A stretch of DNA of 64,000 bases, taken from assembly GCF_037335815.1 (NCBI RefSeq), contig NZ_CP147841.1, forward strand, positions 1,860,001-1,924,000. Direction: 5' to 3'. This DNA comes from Salinirubellus litoreus. Lineage in GTDB: Archaea > Halobacteriota > Halobacteria > Halobacteriales > Haloarculaceae. This document shows, in pieces, positions 18,379 to 27,374 of this stretch (the first letter of the stretch is position 1; each line of letters opens with the position of its first letter). A program made the position numbers and the translations under genes. The notes under the pieces were generated by a model that saw only the letters and a program-made list of their open reading frames with translations, was not told the DNA's origin and did no database searches.

Positions 18379-18842
18379 CACCGTACGGCCCGACGGCCAC
18401 GCGCCGGGGTCGTTCGCGTCGGCCTCCCGAACGGTCGACTTCCACCGGCGGTTCGGTCGCTCGCGAGTGACCGACCGTCACCCGATGCTCGGTTGAGTGG
18501 CCGAACGGAGCACGCCCCGATGGACTCACGCACCCGGGTTCGTGGATCCTCCGGAGAACTGGTCGGGGCCTTCCGGGGTCCTCACTCGCGGGCGGACGGA
18601 AGTTTCCCGCCCGGAGCGCGTCCCCGGGGCCGAGCGCAACTCCATCTCGCCAGCTGAGGTGGCGTTCGACGTGGTGACGTTCGGCCCGTATCGGCCCACT
18701 GCTCCGGTCGTGATCGGGGACGAGGGTTCGCACCGCGCACGGAGGAGCGGATCGCGGGTCGAGTCTGAGAACGAAGCGAAGCTTGATGCGGTTCCTTGGC
18801 TCACCGCCGAGTATGACCGGTGTGGTGGTGGACCGACCGCCG
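18379..18842. other. 464-bp intergenic region, no gene recognised
   Basis: This gap lies between the M20 peptidase and a small membrane protein gene. All frames translate to Arg/Ser/Pro-rich sequence. A GGGTTCG-like string near 18535 prompted a tRNA check, but no acceptor or anticodon stem could be formed around it. Nothing else stands out. Confidence 0.5.
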
Positions 18843-19049
18843 ATGAACCGTCGGGCTCTCGCCGCGATCGTCCTCGCGGGCCTGGTCGCCGCCTCGGGGT
18901 TCTTCCTGATGCCCGTGTTCGAGTGGCTGGGCGTGGGTTTCCTGCTCGCGTTCGTCGGTATCTCCGCTATCGAAGTGGGCTGTGCCCTGGTCGTCGTCGT
19001 CTCGGTTCGGAGCCTCTACCCCGACGACTACAGCCCCGAGTACTACTGA
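18843..19049 (+). CDS. Two-helix membrane protein, unknown function
   Basis: Predicted 68-residue protein MNRRALAAIV... with two adjacent hydrophobic helices (about 4-25 and 30-53) and a short acidic C-terminus ending DDYSPEYY. Positive residues at the very N-terminus suggest it is inside. An in-frame ATG at 18813 (MTGVVVDRPP) would add ten residues and cannot be excluded. No family recognised. It converges with the NDH-2-like gene, about 60 bp apart. Confidence 0.55.
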   Translation: MNRRALAAIVLAGLVAASGFFLMPVFEWLGVGFLLAFVGISAIEVGCALVVVVSVRSLYPDDYSPEYY

Positions 19050-19111
19050 GCGCCGGGGGCCGCCAGAGTCCCCGCAGGTGTCCGGACCGACCGCCGATGC
19101 GTACGGTTCGA

Positions 19112-20404
19112 CTACTCCCGCTCGTCGCCGGCCGCTCCGCCGTTCGATCCGCTCTCGTTCGGATCTTCGGGATCCTCGTCGACATTGATCCGGATCGGGT
19201 CCTGGTCCTCCGGTACTTCTGTCCCGTCCGGCCCGTCCGGGTCGCGACCGCCCGACCCCTCGACGTCCTCGCTCGTCGGCCAGCCGAGTTCCTCGCGGAC
19301 GAGATCGGTGGCCCGCGAGACCGCCCCGACCGAGCCGAGGTACGCCCCACCGATACTCGCCTTCGCTGCCCGGGCGGCGGCCCCGCGGAGGACCGTCGGG
19401 CCGAGCTGTGCGACCGCGCCGTCACCGACCGAGACGACCCACCCCGGGGAGTCGAAGTCGAACGTCTCCAGCCGGGGGCGGAAGCCGCCCTCGCCGGACC
19501 GCTCGTGCTCGACGAGACGACCGACGTTCGCCGCGGCGACGCGGGCGGCCCGGACGGCCGACTGCGCGCTCGCGGGGACCGCCTCGCCGGAGGCGTCGAC
19601 GATCCGGGCGGCGTCCCCGACGGCGAACGTCCGCTCGCCGAGCCTGAGGTCCGCCCGGACGACCGGGCGGTCACCGCCGGTGGCCTCGCTCCCGGCGATG
19701 CCGCCCGTCCAGACGAACGCGTCGTAGGGGAGCTCCTCGCCACTGTCGAGCTCGACCGCGTCGGCCGTCGCGCTCGCCACGGCCGTTCCCGTCCGGACGT
19801 CGATCCCGTAGGCCTCCAGTTCCGACCGGACGGCGTCGCCGAACCGCCGGTCGAAGTTCGGCGCGATCTCCTCCAGCTGTTCGAGGAGCGTCACCGTCGC
19901 GTCGAGGCCCTCCTCCTCGGCGAGGGCGGCGAGCTCGCCGGCGACCTGCACGCCGGAGAGGCCCGCCCCGCCGACCACCGCTCGCGGGGAGTTGCTGGCG
20001 AGGAACGCCTCGCGGATGCGACGGGCGTCGTCGAGCCGCTTCAGGGGGATCGCGTGCTCGCCCACGCCGGGGAGGTCGTAGAACGCGGTGGTCGCGCCGA
20101 GCGCGAGCACGCCGTAGTCGAACTCGACGGGATCTCCCGAGACGAGCGTGGCGACGCCGGCATCGGGATCGACGGACTCGATCTCGTCCTCGACGAGTTC
20201 GGCCCGGCCGAGGACGTCCGCGAGCGGGATCGTGACGTCCTCCGCCAGCGAGGGGCGGCGGACGACGCGGTGGATCTCGTGCTGGACGAGGTGGTCGGGC
20301 GAGTCGTTCACGACCACCAGGTCGACCTCCTGGGGGAGGGAGCGTTCGAGGCGTCGGGCGGCGGCCAGGCCGGCGTACCCGGCACCGAGGACGGCGACGT
20401 GCAT
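19112..20404 (-). CDS. NDH-2-like FAD/NAD(P)-dependent oxidoreductase
   Basis: Flavoprotein of 430 residues in the type II NADH dehydrogenase / disulfide oxidoreductase superfamily, expected to pass electrons from NAD(P)H to quinone or another acceptor at the membrane. FAD motif VLGAGYAGLAAARRLE is at the very N-terminus, a second Rossmann motif VVGGAGLSGVQVAGELA lies near residues 142-158, and the flavin-site AVGDAARI is at about 258-265. The last 50 residues form a highly acidic, Asp/Glu/Pro-rich, low-complexity tail that is not part of the catalytic fold and may be a haloadaptive extension. The gene is followed on the same strand, after roughly 60 bp in genome order, by phosphomevalonate decarboxylase upstream of it, without obvious metabolic connection. 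Confidence 0.82.
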   Translation of the reverse strand: MHVAVLGAGYAGLAAARRLERSLPQEVDLVVVNDSPDHLVQHEIHRVVRRPSLAEDVTIPLADVLGRAELVEDEIESVDPDAGVATLVSGDPVEFDYGVLALGATTAFYDLPGVGEHAIPLKRLDDARRIREAFLASNSPRAVVGGAGLSGVQVAGELAALAEEEGLDATVTLLEQLEEIAPNFDRRFGDAVRSELEAYGIDVRTGTAVASATADAVELDSGEELPYDAFVWTGGIAGSEATGGDRPVVRADLRLGERTFAVGDAARIVDASGEAVPASAQSAVRAARVAAANVGRLVEHERSGEGGFRPRLETFDFDSPGWVVSVGDGAVAQLGPTVLRGAAARAAKASIGGAYLGSVGAVSRATDLVREELGWPTSEDVEGSGGRDPDGPDGTEVPEDQDPIRINVDEDPEDPNESGSNGGAAGDERE

Positions 20405-20467
20405 ACCGGCCCTACGGCCGTCGATCGCTTGAGGGTGCCGCCTCCGGCCAGTCGGAACGGGTGGGAC

Positions 20468-21448
20468 TTAGAACAGCGCCTCGTCCGCGTCGAGTACCTG
20501 CGCGGGGCCGCCGATCCGCCAGACGCGAGTGTCGATGCCGAGGTCGGCGATCGTCGACTCGACCCGGTCGACGTGCTCGTCGGTCGTGTTGACGTAGACC
20601 GACGCGCCGGTGTCGACCGAGAAGTACACGGGGATACCCTCCTCGCGGAGGTCGCGGACCGCCTGGAACACTTCGAGCGTCTCGGGCTGCCAGTAGACCC
20701 ATCCCGCGGGGCCGGTCATGGTCGTCGCGGCGAGCGAGAGCGAGTCGAACTCCGCCGCCTCGAACGCCCGGTGGAACTCGCCCGCGCGGAGCGCGTCGCG
20801 CATCTCCGCGAGCTGTCCGTGGATGTAGGCGAGCCGGGCCTCGAACATGTGGGAGTCGGCGGCCTCGGCGTGGGCCTCCTCGGTGTGCTTGAACGCCGGT
20901 ATCTCGGCGGCGACGACTCTGACGTCCTCCTCGAACGACTCGGGGACGTCGATGCGCCGCGAGCGACAGTCCTCGTCGTTCAGCCCCGTCCGGAGATCGG
21001 AGAACGCGCCCGTGACCGCGCGGGCCGCCGAGGAGGACCCCCGGCGTGCCACGGTGGACATCTCCGGGTGGGTCAGGTCGAGGTCGGCCGCCGTACAGAG
21101 CGCCACCGCGGCGGCGGCGAACCCCGACGAGGAGGAGCCGAAGCCGATGTTGGTCGGGAAGTCGTTGACGCTCTCCAGCCGGACCCGGTCGTCGGTTCCC
21201 GCGAGCTCGCGGACCCGGTCGACCACGCTCCGAATACGCTCCGCGCCCCGGCCCTCGGCGATCTCGTCGTCGACGACGTACTCGTCGGCCGTCCGATCGG
21301 GGTCGAACTCCGCCGTCGTCTTCGAGTGCGAGGGGGCCGTACAGAGGCTGATCGAGTCGTGGTAGGGGAGCCTGAGCTCCGGATCGCGCATCCCGTGGTA
21401 CTTCACGAGCCCCTGGATGGGGTGGGCCTTCGCCGTGGCCTTGTTCAT
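20468..21448 (-). CDS. mvaD: Phosphomevalonate decarboxylase (archaeal mevalonate pathway)
   Basis: GHMP-superfamily enzyme of 326 residues that converts mevalonate 5-phosphate to isopentenyl phosphate with ATP, the step that defines the haloarchaeal variant of the mevalonate pathway for isoprenoid lipids. The N-terminal ATAKAHPIQGLVKYHG, the ATP-binding NDFPTNIGFGSSSSGFAAAA loop (about 94-113), SSAARAVTGAF and the C-terminal SVDTGASVYVNT stretch all match haloarchaeal orthologues. The Haloferax enzyme was shown to prefer the monophosphate, and isopentenyl phosphate kinase completes the route. Diphosphomevalonate decarboxylase is the alternative reading for the wider family. A TATA-like CCTTAAGC about 25 bp upstream of the ATG suggests a leaderless transcript. 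Confidence 0.9.
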   Translation of the reverse strand: MNKATAKAHPIQGLVKYHGMRDPELRLPYHDSISLCTAPSHSKTTAEFDPDRTADEYVVDDEIAEGRGAERIRSVVDRVRELAGTDDRVRLESVNDFPTNIGFGSSSSGFAAAAVALCTAADLDLTHPEMSTVARRGSSSAARAVTGAFSDLRTGLNDEDCRSRRIDVPESFEEDVRVVAAEIPAFKHTEEAHAEAADSHMFEARLAYIHGQLAEMRDALRAGEFHRAFEAAEFDSLSLAATTMTGPAGWVYWQPETLEVFQAVRDLREEGIPVYFSVDTGASVYVNTTDEHVDRVESTIADLGIDTRVWRIGGPAQVLDADEALF

Positions 21449-21545
21449 GTGCCGGGGGCGTCCGATGGACGCTTAAGGGGTTCGGGTACCGGGCGACCGC
21501 TCCCGTCGTCCTCGGGCGTCGGTTCGCCCGCTCCGCGGTCGGCGG

Positions 21546-22591
21546 CTACTCGCGGTCGTGCTCGACTCCGGTAACCTCGACCCGCGCGCCGCCCGAGTCA
21601 CCCTCGGTGGCACGGACCCGCCAGCCGTGCGCCTCGGCGACCTCCTCGACGATGGCGAGGCCGAACCCCGTCCCGTCCCGGGAGGTGGAGTACCCCCGCT
21701 CGAACAGCCGGTCGCGGTCGTCGGTCGAGAACCCCCGGCCGTCGTCCTCGACGTAGAACCCCCCGTCGGTGTCCCCGACCACCACGGTCACGTCCTCGCC
21801 ACCGTGCTCCACGCTGTCGTCGGCCTCCGGCCGACTGCCCGTCGAACCGTGTTCGACGGAATTCCGGAGCAGGTTCACGACGAGCTGCCGGAACCGCCGT
21901 CGGTCGGCCCGGACCGCCCGCTCCGTCTCGACGACGAGGGTGGCGTCGTTCGTCTCACACCCTGCCAGCACTCCTCGGCGAGCGCCGCGAGGTCGACCGA
22001 CTCGACGTCCTCGATCATCCGGCCATCCCGGGCGAGCGCCAGGAGGTCGTCGATCAGCGCCTCCATCCGGTCCAGCGAGTGGTCGACCGCGTCGAGGTGA
22101 TCGCTGTCACACTCCTCCCGGGCCAGCTCCAGCCGACCCGCGGCCACGCTCAGCGGGTTCCGGAGGTCCTGGGAGACGATGCCCGCGAACTCCTCGAGGC
22201 GCTCGTTCTGCCGTTCGAGCTTCCGCTCGCGCTTCCGCCGCTCTGAGATATCGGAGACGGTCGCGACGACGTAGCGTTCCCCGTCCCGTTCGACCGGGCC
22301 GAGACTGATCTCCACGGGGATCCTGGTGTCGTCCTCGCGAAGCGCGTAGAGGTCGAGTTCGTTCCCCATCGGGCGCGGCTCCGGGTCCTCGATGTACTCC
22401 CGGCGGAACCCGACGTGGTGCTGGCGGTCCTCCTTCAGGAGGAGCTCCTCGACGACCTCCCCTTCGAGCTCCTCCGGGGCGTAGCCCAGGATCTCCGGGA
22501 CGTGCCTGTTCGCCCGCCGTATCACCCCCTCGGCGTCGACGACGAGGACGGCGTCGGGGGACGCCTCGAGAACTCCCCGAAGGTCGTCCAT
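21546..22591 (-). pseudogene. Frameshifted PAS-domain histidine kinase lacking the phospho-acceptor His
   Basis: The 5' part encodes a PAS sensor domain (about residues 1-120: LEASPDAVLVVDAEGVIRRA...) and a dimerisation helix pair. The frame then breaks. After LAALAEECWQG the chain goes out of frame, while the ATP-binding half (TERAVRADRRRFRQLVVNLL, N-box NSVEHG, DDGRGF, GTGFGLAIVEEVAEAHGW) continues intact in another frame down to 21546. Restoring one base between 21956 and 21957 rejoins both halves. The H-box reads VSQDLRNPL, with Gln (codon CAG) where related haloarchaeal kinases have the phosphorylated His. Two independent lesions favour real decay over a sequencing slip, though the frameshift alone could be an error. 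A TATA-like CCTTATCAG lies about 25-30 bp before the start. Confidence 0.8.
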
Positions 22592-22762
22592 CACCTCGGC
22601 CTATCGGAGTCCGGACTGATAAGGATGCGCCCCTCCCACCGGAGCCACGTCCACTTTCGGTCACGGCCCGACGACGGTGTCGACGCCGCCGCGGACCCGA
22701 CCTCCCGACCGTGACTCCTCCTTCGGCGACGGACACCCCGTGGCGCGTTCCGGGGCCCGGGT

Positions 22763-23182
22763 TCACTCCTCGACGAGCCCGAGCTGTTCCAGCGTCTCCC
22801 GGTTGTCGTAGTAGACGCGGTGTGCCTCGATCCTCCCGTCGGCGACCTCGATCGTGGCCATCTCCCGGATCTCGACCTCCCGACCGGTCGGCGGGATGCC
22901 CTCGAACTCCCCCTCGTGTGTCATGGTCAGCGTCGCCTCGTACATCACGGTCCCCTCCTCGGAGATCATCTCGGTGGGGGCGACGTGGAGGTCGGGGAAC
23001 CCCGACAGGATCCCGCGCATGTACCCTTCCAGTCCCTCCCGTCCCCGCGTCTCGCTCCCGTCCGGGTCCACGTGCACGAACGACTCCGAGACGAGTTCCG
23101 GTATCCGCCCGAACTCCCGCTCGTTCCACATCTCCACGTAGTCCTCCACGATCCGTTCGGCGTCGGTCGTTGCCCGTGCCAT
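22763..23182 (-). CDS. SnoaL-like (NTF2 fold) ester-cyclase family protein
   Basis: Small cone-shaped alpha+beta barrel protein of 139 residues. IVEDYVEMWNERE, DPDGSETRGREGLEGYMRGI, FPDLHVAPTEMI, EATLTMTHEGEFEGIPPTGREVEI and the closing IEAHRVYYDNRETLEQLG fit the SnoaL/polyketide-cyclase-like family in both order and length. In archaea these proteins are usually of unknown substrate; cyclase or isomerase activity on a small molecule is a family-level guess. Start taken at MARATTDAERI, the family N-terminus; an in-frame methionine six codons upstream gives a less plausible Cys/Pro-containing extension. Confidence 0.8.
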   Translation of the reverse strand: MARATTDAERIVEDYVEMWNEREFGRIPELVSESFVHVDPDGSETRGREGLEGYMRGILSGFPDLHVAPTEMISEEGTVMYEATLTMTHEGEFEGIPPTGREVEIREMATIEVADGRIEAHRVYYDNRETLEQLGLVEE

Positions 23183-23350
23183 TCTGGGACACCGGGTCAT
23201 CCTCGCGGTCGCAGGTGTTTGACCTTACCCTCTGGGAGGTCTCCCGGGGTGTGGACGGTACCGATCGCCCGGTCCCGCCCCGTGTCCGACCGATGCGGCG
23301 ATCGATCGCCGGCTCGGGTCTTTTTATCGTGGCGTATGTTACGTTGGCGC

Positions 23351-24151
23351 ATGGAAGACGCGCTCGAGGAGATCCGGTTCCTGGCGAACTCGGGGAACCG
23401 GCTCCGGGTGCTGGAGGCGCTCGCGGGCGAGCCGGCCTCCCGACGCGAACTCCAGGAGGAGACGGGCGTCCCCCGCTCGACGGCCGCACGGGTGCTCGAC
23501 GACGCCGAGGATCGGGGGTGGGTCGATTCGGAGGGGAGCCGCTACCGGCTCACCACGGTGGGCGAAGCGAGGGTTTCCGCGTTCCGTACCTTCCTGGCCA
23601 CGACACGGGGGATGCAACACCTCGGGGAGGCGATCGGCTGGCTCCCGGAGCCAGCACGCTCGCTCGACTTCCGGCACCTCCGGGACGCGAAGATTACGAC
23701 CCCCTCCCAGGAGAACCCGACCGCGCAGTTCGATCGGGGGATGGAACTCCTCCGGGACGCCGAGACGTACCGTGGGCTCACGCAGAACTCACTCCCCCAG
23801 TACATGGCGGAGCTCGGCGGTCGGATCGTCGACGGCGAACTGGACTTCCAGGGCGTCATCGAACGGGGGTTCGTCGAGGTCATCCGCGAGGAGCCGGGGC
23901 GGGCGGAGGTCTGGCGCGACATCGCGGACCGGATGTGGCTGTACGACGGCCACGTTCCGCTCAACATGCACGTCGTCGACGGGACAGCGCTGGTCTGGCT
24001 CTGCGACGAGGACTCGACGGGCGAGGACGTGATGGTAAAGGGACTGCTCGAGAGCGACCACCCGGATGTGGTCTCCTGGGCCGAGTCGCTGTACGAGGAG
24101 TACCGAGCCGAATCCGAACCGATGGATCCCGCGATGTTACCCGCGGAGTGA
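23351..24151 (+). CDS. Winged-helix transcriptional regulator with FilR1-like middle domain
   Basis: Predicted DNA-binding regulator of 266 residues. The N-terminal winged helix covers about residues 4-75, with the recognition helix around EETGVPRSTAARVLDDAEDRG. The remainder resembles the FilR1/DUF1724 sensor domain found in many archaeal one-component regulators (GMELLRDAETYRGLTQNSLP, LNMHVVDGTALVWLCDEDSTGEDVMVKG and the final SWAESLYEEYR). A TTTTTAT TATA box at 23321-23327 lies exactly the spacing expected for a leaderless transcript that begins at the ATG at 23351, which is why I prefer it over the in-frame ATG at 23336. The ligand and target genes are unknown. Confidence 0.82.
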   Translation: MEDALEEIRFLANSGNRLRVLEALAGEPASRRELQEETGVPRSTAARVLDDAEDRGWVDSEGSRYRLTTVGEARVSAFRTFLATTRGMQHLGEAIGWLPEPARSLDFRHLRDAKITTPSQENPTAQFDRGMELLRDAETYRGLTQNSLPQYMAELGGRIVDGELDFQGVIERGFVEVIREEPGRAEVWRDIADRMWLYDGHVPLNMHVVDGTALVWLCDEDSTGEDVMVKGLLESDHPDVVSWAESLYEEYRAESEPMDPAMLPAE

Positions 24152-24264
24152 TCGGCGTCGCTTCTCCACCGTCGACACGAACGAATTCCGGTCCCGGTGC
24201 TGTGGCGGTGCTGTACCACCGGCGCACCCACCCGCGCCGAGTGACTACGGGAGGCCGAGCGAGC

Positions 24265-24428
24265 GAAGTCCTCGTGAGCGCCAGCGAACGAGGATGTTGG
24301 CGGACGAGTGAAGCGAGTCCGCCTGAGCGATCGAGGCCGACCACTGGAACGAGGCGCGCCTTTTCCCCACGTTTTTGCCCGACCGAGGCTCGCCGAAGGC
24401 GAGCCGAGGGAGGTGCAAAAAGTGGTCG
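24265..24428. repeat. Palindrome-rich intergenic element with nested inverted repeats
   Basis: Several inverted repeats are packed between an HTH regulator and the 3' end of the glutamate dehydrogenase gene. CCTCGT/ACGAGG pair at 24270-24275 and 24288-24293. GCGGAC/GTCCGC pair at 24300-24305 and 24317-24322. A nested set has outer arms CGACCACT (24338-24345) and AGTGGTCG (24421-24428), middle arms TTTTTGC (24372-24378) and GCAAAAA (24415-24421), and a core 8-bp stem GGCTCGCC-GAA-GGCGAGCC (24387-24405). The core could act as a bidirectional terminator for the two convergent genes, but the additional palindromes exceed what a terminator needs. Confidence 0.65.
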
Positions 24429-24429
24429 T

Positions 24430-25689
24430 TTAGGGCCAGGTCCCGCTCTCGCGGTACGCGCGGCCGAGCCGTTCGAGGGCGACGACGTAGGCGGCCCTCC
24501 GGAAGTTCGGGAGGTCGTGGTTCTCGAAGGCGGCGGTGAGTCCGTCGAAGGCGTCGACGATGTGGCGTTCGAGCTCGTCGTTCACGCGCGATTCGGGCCA
24601 GTAGAACCGCTGTCGGTTCTGAACCCACTCGAAGTACGAGACGGTGACGCCGCCGGCGTTCGCGAGAATGTCGGGGAAGACGTAGACTTCGCTCTCGGTG
24701 AGCACATCGTCGGCCTCGGGGGTGAGCGGGCCGTTCGCGGCCTCGACGACGACGTCGGCCTTCACGTCCCGGGCGAGGTCGCCGTCGATGGCGTTCTCCA
24801 GCGCCGCGGGGATCAGGAGGTCGACATCCATCGTCAGCAGGTCCTCGTTGGAGAACTCCTCGCTCGCGTCGGGATAGCCGGTCACGGTCCCCGTCTCGTC
24901 CTTGTGGCTCCGGACGGCGGCGGCGTCGAGCCCGCCGGGGTCGTGGACGGCTCCCGAGGAGTCGGAGACGGCGACGACGTTCGCGCCGAGTTCCGACTCG
25001 ATGAGTTTGGCGGCGACCGAGCCCGCGTTGCCGTAGCCCTGGACGGCGACGGTGGCGCTCTCGATATCCCTGTCGAGGTAGTCGAACGCCTCGCGGGCGG
25101 TGAGCATGACGCTCCGGCCCGTGGCCTCGACGCGGCCCTCGCTCCCGCCGGACTCGATGGCCTTCCCGGTGACGACGCCCGGTGCCGTGGTGTTCTCCAG
25201 GGTCTCGTAGGTGTCCTTGATCCAGTTCATCTCCCGCTGGCCGGTGTTGACGTCCGGCGCGGGGATGTCCCGGTCCTCGCCGACGATGGGCCGGAGCTCC
25301 TTGGCGAACGAGCGGGTGAGCCGTTCGAGTTCGCCGGTCGAGAGGTCTCTGGGCTCGACGACGATGCCACCCTTCCCGCCGCCGTAGGGGATGTCGACGA
25401 CCCCGCACTTGTAGACCATCCACCCCGAGAGGGCCTTCACCTCGTCGCGGCTGACGCCGGGGTGATAGCGAACCCCGCCCTTGTAGGGACCGCGGTCACC
25501 GTTGAACTGCGAGCGGAACGCCTTGAAGATAGAGAGCGAGCCGTCGTCCATCTCGACGGTGAGGTTCGTTTCGAGGACGCGCTCGGGGTGCTTGAACCGC
25601 TCGAGGACGTCCTCGGGGACGTCGACGTGGACGGCGGCGTCGTCGATCTGCTCCTGCAGGGACTCGAACGGGTTCGCCTCCTCGGCCAT
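24430..25689 (-). CDS. gdhB: Glutamate dehydrogenase (Glu/Leu/Phe/Val family)
   Basis: Oxidative deamination of glutamate to 2-oxoglutarate and ammonia, or the reverse, with NAD(P). The 419-residue protein has the glutamate-binding GPYKGGVRYHP, the catalytic KCGVVDIPYGGGKGG, the DIPAPDVNTGQREMNWI segment, the dinucleotide motif VAVQGYGNAGSVAA (about 212-225), and the C-terminal substrate region ILANAGGVTVSYFEWVQNRQ. Length is standard for the hexameric enzymes. Start chosen at MAEEANPFE since upstream in-frame codons are Arg/Ser-rich and overlap a TATA-like region. Haloarchaea carry up to several gdh paralogues with different coenzyme preference; the paralogue number implied by the symbol is by resemblance. 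Confidence 0.93.
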   Translation of the reverse strand: MAEEANPFESLQEQIDDAAVHVDVPEDVLERFKHPERVLETNLTVEMDDGSLSIFKAFRSQFNGDRGPYKGGVRYHPGVSRDEVKALSGWMVYKCGVVDIPYGGGKGGIVVEPRDLSTGELERLTRSFAKELRPIVGEDRDIPAPDVNTGQREMNWIKDTYETLENTTAPGVVTGKAIESGGSEGRVEATGRSVMLTAREAFDYLDRDIESATVAVQGYGNAGSVAAKLIESELGANVVAVSDSSGAVHDPGGLDAAAVRSHKDETGTVTGYPDASEEFSNEDLLTMDVDLLIPAALENAIDGDLARDVKADVVVEAANGPLTPEADDVLTESEVYVFPDILANAGGVTVSYFEWVQNRQRFYWPESRVNDELERHIVDAFDGLTAAFENHDLPNFRRAAYVVALERLGRAYRESGTWP

Positions 25690-25802
25690 GGACGAACGAC
25701 GGGAAGTGGCCCGATAAGACTGACGGAGTAATACCACACCGTACAATTAATAGACCTTATATATCGGGTGTAGCGGCGCTCTCCGGGCCGATTCGGCGAG
25801 CC

Positions 25803-26654
25803 TCAGTCCCAGGCGTCGGCGGCCCGTGCCCGCTCTCTGACCTGTTCGGCCTGGCCGATCAGCGGCGCGTCGACCATCTCCCCCTCGACGCGGAAGACCC
25901 CCCGCCCCTCCTGGTCTGCCTCCTCGGCCGCGTCGAGTACCCGGCGTGCCCACTCGATCCGCTCCCCGGTCGGCGTGAACGCCTCGTTGACGACCGGGAC
26001 CTGCGAGGGGTGGATGCAGATCTTCCCGTCGAAGCCGAGTTCGAGGACGAACGCGGTCTCCTCGGCCAGACCCTCCGTGTCGCCGATGTCGGTGTGGAGG
26101 GTGTCGATGGCGTCGATCCCGGCCGCCGCCGCCGCGAGGACGACGTGCTCGCGGGCGTAGAGCACTTCTGTCCCTTCGGCGGTGCGGGTCGCGCCGACGT
26201 CGGCCGAGAAGTCCTCCGCGCCGAACGCGAGCGCGTCGACCGGATCGGCCGCGGCGATCGACTCCGCGTGGAGGACCCCCGCCGCCGACTCGCAGATGGC
26301 GATCAGCGGCGCGTCGACCCCCCGCTCTCCGAGGATGCCGGCGAGCGTCTCGGCGTCCTCGGCCGACTCGGCCTTCGGGAGCATCACGCTGTCGACGCGG
26401 TTTCCCGAGAGCGCTTCCTTCACGTCGTCGTCGGCGACGGTCGGATCGGCGTTCACCCGGACGCACACCTCACAGTCGGGATCGAACTCGGGGTCCGAGA
26501 GCACGTCCGCGACGGCCGCTCGCGCCTCGCCCTTCCCCTCGGGTGGCACGGCGTCCTCGAGGTCGAAGATCACCACGTCGGCTCCCGACGCCGGCCCCTT
26601 GCGCATCATCTCCGGCCGGTCGCCCGGCGAGAACAGCAGGCTGCGTCGTGCCAT
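25803..26654 (-). CDS. HpcH/HpaI aldolase / citrate lyase beta-subunit (CitE) family
   Basis: TIM-barrel C-C lyase of 283 residues acting on acyl-CoA thioesters such as malyl-CoA, beta-methylmalyl-CoA or citramalyl-CoA. Visible family motifs are RRSLLFSPGDRPEMM at the N-terminus, the metal-site DVVIFDLEDAVPP (about 26-38), CVRVNADPT, MLPKAES, AFGAEDFSADVGA and the C-terminal GKICIHPSQVPVVNEAF. In haloarchaea a CitE homologue works in the methylaspartate cycle and acetyl-CoA assimilation; the MaoC-type hydratase encoded nearby at 27375 in the opposite direction is consistent with acyl-CoA metabolism. Without biochemical data the precise substrate is open. Confidence 0.85.
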   Translation of the reverse strand: MARRSLLFSPGDRPEMMRKGPASGADVVIFDLEDAVPPEGKGEARAAVADVLSDPEFDPDCEVCVRVNADPTVADDDVKEALSGNRVDSVMLPKAESAEDAETLAGILGERGVDAPLIAICESAAGVLHAESIAAADPVDALAFGAEDFSADVGATRTAEGTEVLYAREHVVLAAAAAGIDAIDTLHTDIGDTEGLAEETAFVLELGFDGKICIHPSQVPVVNEAFTPTGERIEWARRVLDAAEEADQEGRGVFRVEGEMVDAPLIGQAEQVRERARAADAWD

Positions 26655-26929
26655 GAGACGGCGGTCGGCGCGACCCGACTTCTCGCTTTCCCCCGGTAGT
26701 CTGTCGTCTGCCGTCGGTCCCCGGCGTTCCGCGCCACCTCGAACGCCCGTCCGATACGAGGCCCGATCCCGCGTTCGACGTCGTGGGGGGCTTAACGGGG
26801 GATTAACGGCGTGTTCACGGACCCTATCCGGTCCAAATGTACGATTACTTAACGGTATCGGTCGCTTCAGAACTGGATACCGGGCACCCGGCGATGGAGC
26901 GCTCCACGGCGGGGCCTGGGGGGTGGAAG

Positions 26930-27151
26930 ATGCAGACGAAAGAGATGCTCCTCTCGGAGCACGTACGGAAGAGAGTACAGCTGGGGATCGTACCCCTCGT
27001 GGTCGGCCTCGTCACCTCGATGGGGGCGACCGGACTGATCGACCTGATGGGGGTCGCGGAGGCGCTCGCGCTGGTCGGTGTGCTGATCGCGGTGCAGATG
27101 TACCTGATCGTCGCCCGCGTTCGGCTCGACATCATGCCCGCGTCCGGGTAA
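26930..27151 (+). CDS. Two-helix membrane protein, unknown function
   Basis: Predicted 73-residue protein. After a charged leader MQTKEMLLSEHVRKRVQL there are two hydrophobic helices (about 19-37 and 44-63) connected by a short loop, and a small C-terminal tail. Upstream in-frame ATGs at 26837 and 26894 would give 104 or 85 residues, but the extra residues look unlike a structured domain; a purine-rich GGGGTGGAAG run immediately before 26930 could serve as ribosome binding site. It sits between the divergent CitE- and MaoC-type genes. No family recognised. Confidence 0.55.
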   Translation: MQTKEMLLSEHVRKRVQLGIVPLVVGLVTSMGATGLIDLMGVAEALALVGVLIAVQMYLIVARVRLDIMPASG

Positions 27152-27374
27152 CCGGTACGGCGGCGTTGGGATCGCGCGGTACCCGTAACCCGGGTTCGCG
27201 TTTCGGACCGTATCAGTAGGGACGAGCGACGGGACTCGTTGTACCCCGATCGAATCGAGCACGAGACCGGAGGCGCTCCTCCGCCCCGACCGCGCGGGTG
27301 TCACCGGGGTCGACGAGCGGATCATCGCCGGGCCTCCCGGTAGCCTTTTGTCGACCACCACCGACCCGCGGGCC

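Noticed and set aside
18500..18560. tRNA-like GGGTTCG string
   Set aside because: No matching acceptor, D or anticodon stems can be drawn around it.
23336..23350. Upstream ATG of the FilR1-like regulator
   Set aside because: The TATA box at 23321-23327 places the transcription start near 23351, after this codon.
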